From positions 5,288-69,287 of the forward strand of contig DCFZ01000029.1 in the NCBI GenBank assembly GCA_002314455.1: a stretch of DNA of 64,000 bases, written 5' to 3'. Below, in pieces: positions 60,185 to 64,000 of this stretch (its first letter is position 1; the number at the start of each line of letters is the position of its first letter). The position numbers were made by a program, and so were the translations under genes. Below the pieces are notes generated by a model that saw only the letters and a program-made list of their open reading frames with translations, did not search any database and was not told the origin of the DNA. Source of the DNA: Lentisphaeria bacterium UBA1791 (lineage in GTDB: Bacteria; Verrucomicrobiota; Lentisphaeria; Victivallales; Victivallaceae).

Positions 60185-60883
60185 GTGGATTTTTTTGACG
60201 AATTGTGTCAGCTTGCCGCCGCGACGCCGCGACGGCGCTGGGTTGCCGCCGACCACCCGGCGTGGCAGGCCTTTTGCGCCGATACGCCGCAGACCGTGCC
60301 GAATTGTCCGCACGGCGACGCGAAAGATCTCGACGAACTTTGCGCGCAAGCAAAAAACTGCAAACGCTGCATCTTGTCGTCGACGCGGCAGAACGTCGTT
60401 TTCGGCGAAGGGAATCCGCACGCGAAACTGATGTTCATCGGCGAAGGCCCCGGCGCGGACGAAGACGCTTCAGGCCGCCCCTTTGTCGGGCGCGCCGGTC
60501 AACTGCTCGACAAGATGATCTGCGCAATGCAGTTCACCCGCGAGGAAGTCTACATCGCCAACGTCGTCAAATGCCGCCCCCCGAACAACCGCGCCCCCAT
60601 GCCGGAAGAAGCTCAAGCGTGCGCGCCTTTTCTGAAAAAACAAATTGAACTCATCGCGCCCCAAGTGATCGTTCTGCTCGGCGCAAGCGCGGCAAAGTAT
60701 CTGCTCAATTGTCAGGAAGGAATCACCAGATTGCGCGGCAATTTCCTCAACTATCAGGGCATTCCCGTCATGCCGACCTATCACCCCGCTTTTCTGCTCC
60801 GTCAGGAATCCGCCAAACGCGAAGCGTGGAGCGACCTCCAAAAGGTGATGGCAAAATTCGGGAAAGTCTATACGAAAAAATAA
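60185..60883 (+). CDS. udg: family 4 uracil-DNA glycosylase (Fe-S)
   Basis: A 232-residue DNA repair enzyme that removes uracil from DNA. Four cysteines form the 4Fe-4S site: Cys59 and Cys62 (CKRC), Cys130 (VVKCRPPNNR) and Cys146. Motif A is GEGPGADEDASGRPFVGRAG near residue 87 and motif B is HPAFLLR near 205, as in family 4 enzymes. Residues 1-50 form an extension before the first cysteines. The start is GTG 60185, with no strong ribosome-binding site ahead. It acts with dUTPase in keeping uracil out of the genome. Confidence 0.92.
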   Translation: MDFFDELCQLAAATPRRRWVAADHPAWQAFCADTPQTVPNCPHGDAKDLDELCAQAKNCKRCILSSTRQNVVFGEGNPHAKLMFIGEGPGADEDASGRPFVGRAGQLLDKMICAMQFTREEVYIANVVKCRPPNNRAPMPEEAQACAPFLKKQIELIAPQVIVLLGASAAKYLLNCQEGITRLRGNFLNYQGIPVMPTYHPAFLLRQESAKREAWSDLQKVMAKFGKVYTKK

Positions 60884-60966
60884 TTTTGGGTCGAGGCACG
60901 CCCTCCGCCATCCCCAAACTGTGCCGGTTTAAATGCCCTTTTTTTGTCCGCAAATGCGATGGGGGC

Positions 60967-61023
60967 AAAAAAGGGGCTGTTGCTTGCCCGTCAAGGTTTT
61001 TGCAACAGCCCGTGAATTTTTTT
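60967..61023. terminator. bidirectional terminator between convergent genes
   Basis: Ten-base arms 60974-60983/61002-61011 (GGGCTGTTGC/GCAACAGCCC) around an 18-base loop. T-runs lie on both sides (minus strand 60972-60967, plus strand 61017-61023). The loop matches that of the hairpin at 6244. The preceding 60884-60966 holds no gene that I can support. Confidence 0.88.
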
Positions 61024-61049
61024 AGCCGATGCGATGCATCGCGTGCATT

Positions 61050-62030
61050 CTATTTCTTTTCCGGCACGGGGAGTGCATTTACTTCGCGCATTGAATTTGG
61101 CGAGAAATCGGGATCGTCGGAAATGATGATGCCGTCAAAGCGCGCCAGACTGTGTTTGGCGACGATTTTGACTTTGAGTTCGCCGGCAGGAAGTTTGACG
61201 ACCCGTCCGGCGGGCACCCAGACCCACGCGCTTTTCTGATCGGTCTTGAGCTGATTGCGTTCATCGCCGAAAACGCCGATCTGCGTGTCGTTGAGGAAAA
61301 GTCGGCACTGACGGTAGCCTTCGCCGAAAGTCAGAACGCGCACCCAGACGGAAAATTCGCCGCCGCGCTCCAAGATAAAGGTGCCGTTGAGTTCATCGCC
61401 GGCGGCGGTCGGCTGCATCGCCTTGCCGCCTGCCATCACGACGCCCTCGAGCGTATTCCACGTGCCCGTGGGGGTCAGATCTTCCGCTTCGATGCGCAAG
61501 GTCTGCGGTTTGGCGGCGACGCGGCCGTCGGCAAATTTGGCGACTTCGATGGCGCCGATCGCCGCCGCGTCGTCCGCGGGGACAAATGCTTCATCATCGG
61601 CAAAGACCAGCACGTCGAGCCGGGTCGAACCGCGCGGCGCCTTGATGTCGATTTTTGCCGTGCCGTCCAACTCGACGGGGGCGGAACTGCGCTTCCAGAG
61701 CAAACTGCCGCGCGCCTTGCCGTTGAGCGGCTCGTCGCCGAAAATACCGACTTTTTTGCCGTTGACGCTCACTTCCACATTGCGCCACCCCTCGCCGAAA
61801 CTTTTCGTGCGCACCCACACGTAATATTTGCCGGCGCAGGGCACAATGATCTCGTCGGAAAGTTTCAAGCCATTCTGCACCGAGAGCAAGGCGCGCCCGC
61901 CGGAAAGCTCCTTGCCGCTCTCGGAACTCCATTCGCCGATCTGCTTCAACTGCTCGGCTTCGACGCGGAAATTTCCGCCGAAAATGCTCAACGCCGTCGC
62001 GGCGGCGACCATCGAAAGGATCTTTTTCAT
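61050..62030 (-). CDS. secreted protein with two tandem carbohydrate-binding-like domains
   Basis: A 326-residue exported protein (signal peptide MKKILSMVAAATALSIFGG). It consists of two homologous halves of about 150 residues. FRVEAEQLKQIGEW in the first matches LRIEAEDLTPTGTW in the second, and FGEGWRNVEVSVNGKKVGIFGDE matches FGEGYRQCRLFLNDTQIGVFGDE. Each half looks like a beta-sandwich of the CBM6/CBM35 kind; no catalytic residues are evident. It follows a glycosidase-like lipoprotein by 17 bases in the same transcript, so it may bind the same polysaccharide outside the cell. Exact family not determined. Confidence 0.7.
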   Translation of the reverse strand: MKKILSMVAAATALSIFGGNFRVEAEQLKQIGEWSSESGKELSGGRALLSVQNGLKLSDEIIVPCAGKYYVWVRTKSFGEGWRNVEVSVNGKKVGIFGDEPLNGKARGSLLWKRSSAPVELDGTAKIDIKAPRGSTRLDVLVFADDEAFVPADDAAAIGAIEVAKFADGRVAAKPQTLRIEAEDLTPTGTWNTLEGVVMAGGKAMQPTAAGDELNGTFILERGGEFSVWVRVLTFGEGYRQCRLFLNDTQIGVFGDERNQLKTDQKSAWVWVPAGRVVKLPAGELKVKIVAKHSLARFDGIIISDDPDFSPNSMREVNALPVPEKK

Positions 62031-62047
62031 GATTGCTTCCTTTATGC

Positions 62048-63934
62048 TTATTTAGCCTGAATGACGAGCAACGTCCAATATTCAACGCGCGGCACGACGA
62101 CTTCGATCGTATCGTTGCCGAGCTTTTTGACGTCGAGTTTCACCATATTGTCAGCGGCGACGTCGGGACTCCCCGCAAAGGCGGAAAATTCCTTCAGATT
62201 CGCTTTCACCTTGAGCGTGATCTTCACATTTTCGCGCACGGCGGGTTTCTCGTGCGGCGCAAGGATGTTGTGATCCGCGGCAAAGTTGAGCAAGTTGACG
62301 CAGTAGTCGATCTCGCCGTCGCCGTTGTCGCGCGAAAACGCGACGTCCTGATAATAGAGCGCGGGATCGCTGCAGGAAATATCGTTTTCGTCGACCCACG
62401 CGAGGTTGAGGTCAAAGAGATATTTCGCGTAGCGGATCGCGAAATCGGTGTAGTTGCGGTAGACGGGAAGGGTCTTTTCAGCAAGTTGAAGCGACGCAAA
62501 AGTTCCCATGCCGTTGGCGTAGTAAAGCGCCATGATCGGGGCAAAATCCTCCTCTCGGCTCCACTTGTGATAGCTGATGAAACTGTTGCTGATGCCCTGA
62601 CGGCAGAATTGCCGCGCCGACTGGTGGAGCAAGCCGAACGTTTCGTAGCGGCGGTTGGCGGGCGAACTCGTCACGACTTCGCTCATCCAGACGCAGTTTT
62701 TCTGCTTGGCGGTGTCGGGGTCGAACGTGTCGCGCGTTGCAAGAATTTTTTCCTTGAGCGCCTTGCGGTTGTCGATCGACAAATTGGCGCCGTAGACTTC
62801 GTGGGGGAGCGTCGAAGCTTCGCCCGGCATGCCGTTGAGCACGTGGAGGAAGTAGGGCTTGAGCGGCAACACTTTTTCGTTGATCAGACGCACCCATTGC
62901 CCCTGCACCTGATCGTAGGTGAGCTTCGTCGCGGGGTCGCCGTACTCGTCGACGGCATTGGCGGTGCGGCGGCTCCAGCCGACGAAAGAATCGTGAAAGT
63001 TGCCGTCCCAATCGAAGCGTTTGGTGGTGTTGAGCATAACGTCGGCATAAAGCGGCGCCGCCTTGTCGCAGTTGGGCGCGTAGATATCGTCCCAAAGATA
63101 GAAATTGCGGATCACCTTGCCGGTCTGCGCGTTGTAGATGCGCCCCGACTTTTCCCAGATATCCTTGTGCGCGCAGGCGCATTCATCGTAACTGATGAGC
63201 AGAATGCCGTTCTTTTTCGTTTCGCGACGCCATTCGGCGATCTTCTTTTCGGAAATGCGGAATTTTTCGATCTCGGACGCGCGGCGCTTGGAAATATCGT
63301 GCTTCCAGCGGGGGTGCATCCACTCCGCGCCCTGCGGCATCAGATTGAAAAACTCGCCCCATTCGAAAAATTCGAGCACGTTGCAACGGTTCTTCTTGAG
63401 GTCGGCGACGCGGGAAATGACTTTTTCTTCCGGAAACGAGGGATACATCCCGGCATCGGGGCAGAGCACGATGATGCGGACGAATTTGTTGGCGACAAAG
63501 TAGACTTCGCAAAGATCCGACGCCGCGAGCGGCGCGCAATCTTTTTCGGCGAGTTCGATCACATAGCAATAACCGTATTCCTCTTTGGCAGTGTCGTTCA
63601 AGGCGATCGCGCTTTTGCCGGGAGCAAGCGTAAATTCTTTTTCCGCAACGACTTCGCGACGATTAAGATCGCTTTCGCGAATCAGTTTCGCCGTCACAAC
63701 GAGCGGTTCGGCGCTCACGTTTTCGACGGCGGCGGAAACGGTGATGACTTCGCCGGGGCGGTAGAGCATTTTATCGATCGAAACGGCGGCAAGCCGGATG
63801 TTTTTCGACGGCGCCTTTTCCGTGGCGACCGCGGGAATGGCGACAGGAGTTTCCCCTTGGGAACCCGCACATCCGCATCCGGCGAGCAACACTCCCGTCA
63901 GAGCCGCGATCCAAAATACATTGAACTTCAACAT
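62048..63934 (-). CDS. glycosidase-like lipoprotein, possibly GH66-like
   Basis: A 628-residue lipoprotein with lipobox LLAGC (Cys20). Residues about 45-150 form an Ig-like strand domain (KMLYRPGEVITVSAAVENVS). Residues about 170-520 look like a TIM barrel: FEWGEFFNLMP, FYLWDDIYAPN, FDWDGNFHDSFVGW near 320 and VWMSEVVTSS near 420 are candidate acidic active-site strands. The C-terminus is strand-rich and contains DYCVNLLNFA. The layout recalls GH66 dextranase-like enzymes, but I cannot confirm the family by eye. It is first in a two-gene unit with the tandem-domain protein and probably acts on an external glucan or related polymer. Confidence 0.55.
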   Translation of the reverse strand: MLKFNVFWIAALTGVLLAGCGCAGSQGETPVAIPAVATEKAPSKNIRLAAVSIDKMLYRPGEVITVSAAVENVSAEPLVVTAKLIRESDLNRREVVAEKEFTLAPGKSAIALNDTAKEEYGYCYVIELAEKDCAPLAASDLCEVYFVANKFVRIIVLCPDAGMYPSFPEEKVISRVADLKKNRCNVLEFFEWGEFFNLMPQGAEWMHPRWKHDISKRRASEIEKFRISEKKIAEWRRETKKNGILLISYDECACAHKDIWEKSGRIYNAQTGKVIRNFYLWDDIYAPNCDKAAPLYADVMLNTTKRFDWDGNFHDSFVGWSRRTANAVDEYGDPATKLTYDQVQGQWVRLINEKVLPLKPYFLHVLNGMPGEASTLPHEVYGANLSIDNRKALKEKILATRDTFDPDTAKQKNCVWMSEVVTSSPANRRYETFGLLHQSARQFCRQGISNSFISYHKWSREEDFAPIMALYYANGMGTFASLQLAEKTLPVYRNYTDFAIRYAKYLFDLNLAWVDENDISCSDPALYYQDVAFSRDNGDGEIDYCVNLLNFAADHNILAPHEKPAVRENVKITLKVKANLKEFSAFAGSPDVAADNMVKLDVKKLGNDTIEVVVPRVEYWTLLVIQAK

Positions 63935-63976
63935 TTTGACTCCTTTCCCTTGGTTCTGAAATCAGATTCTGCTTTT

Positions 63977-63982
63977 ATCATA
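63977..63982 (-). promoter_or_regulatory. possible -10 box for the glycosidase-like lipoprotein gene
   Basis: Minus strand TATGAT at 63982-63977, 42 bases upstream of the start; the matching -35 position falls at the window edge. AAGGAG precedes the ATG. Confidence 0.35.
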
Positions 63983-64000
63983 GCACATCATATTTCGATT

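Overview
This 64 kb window is chromosomal DNA, GC-rich and densely coded, from a Gram-negative, probably anaerobic, polysaccharide-degrading bacterium. An outer membrane with lipid A is implied by lpxD, lpxB, lptB, an LptF/G permease and an OmpH/Skp chaperone. Rubrerythrin and an oxygen-independent HemW-type radical SAM protein fit an anaerobe. The first 23 kb and the last 3 kb carry many secreted glycosidase-like proteins, SGNH esterases, Gfo/Idh and TIM-barrel sugar enzymes and AraC regulators. That mixture resembles Lentisphaerota (Victivallales) or related PVC bacteria; this placement is inference from gene content, because no rRNA is present.

Layout. 1-1127: 3' end of an NrnA-type DHH phosphoesterase, dut, and the decayed 3' tail of a short-chain dehydrogenase. 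1144-6225: a one-direction sugar-acid cluster (MFS transporter, beta-propeller lactonase, UxuA-type mannonate dehydratase, secreted GH42-like protein). 6464-9333: a secreted alpha/beta hydrolase divergent from a DUF4886-type SGNH protein and a lipoprotein. 9406-13626: an AraC regulator divergent from a xylose isomerase-like / Gfo-Idh / TIM-barrel isomerase operon. 13744-20057: a second AraC regulator, a NagZ-type GH3, a secreted glycosidase-like protein and a sodium/solute symporter. 20147-23559: a secreted GATase-like/glycosidase-like protein coupled to an SGNH esterase.

23700-60883 is mostly housekeeping. It includes ptsN - Zn-ribbon protein - pyrE - secA; uvrA; an LptF-like permease coupled to a family 5 solute-binding protein; a two-gene membrane complex resembling ExbB/MotA plus ExbD/MotB with a long coiled coil (34398-36802); an MsbA-like ABC / HlyD / acyltransferase module (36898-40864); a left-reading operon Fe-S nuclease-like protein - hemW - truA - rubrerythrin - lpxB - LOG - xerD; XRE regulator - small membrane protein - uppP - proC - GT2; guaB - ompH - lpxD - Sel1 - ispD; lptB - hpf - NifX-like - hotdog - copA; and a family 4 uracil-DNA glycosylase. 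61050-63934 returns to secreted carbohydrate-binding and glycosidase-like proteins.

Genes within operons often overlap by four bases (ATGA or GTGA). Promoters of the sigma-70 type with 16-17 base spacers can be read in front of many operons. The most interesting candidate for an undescribed system is the 34398-36802 pair: a four-helix protein with ExbB/MotA-like last helices, coupled through GTGA to a protein with an aspartate in its single N-terminal helix, about 350 residues of coiled coil and a C-terminal domain that may be a degenerate protease fold. Other points of note are a repeated terminator hairpin with a conserved loop, micro-ORFs in front of an apparently inactive Fe-S nuclease-like protein, the SDR remnant, and a duplicated start region at 16260-16357. 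No tRNA, rRNA, CRISPR array or insertion sequence was found, and no stretch longer than 300 bases lacks a gene.
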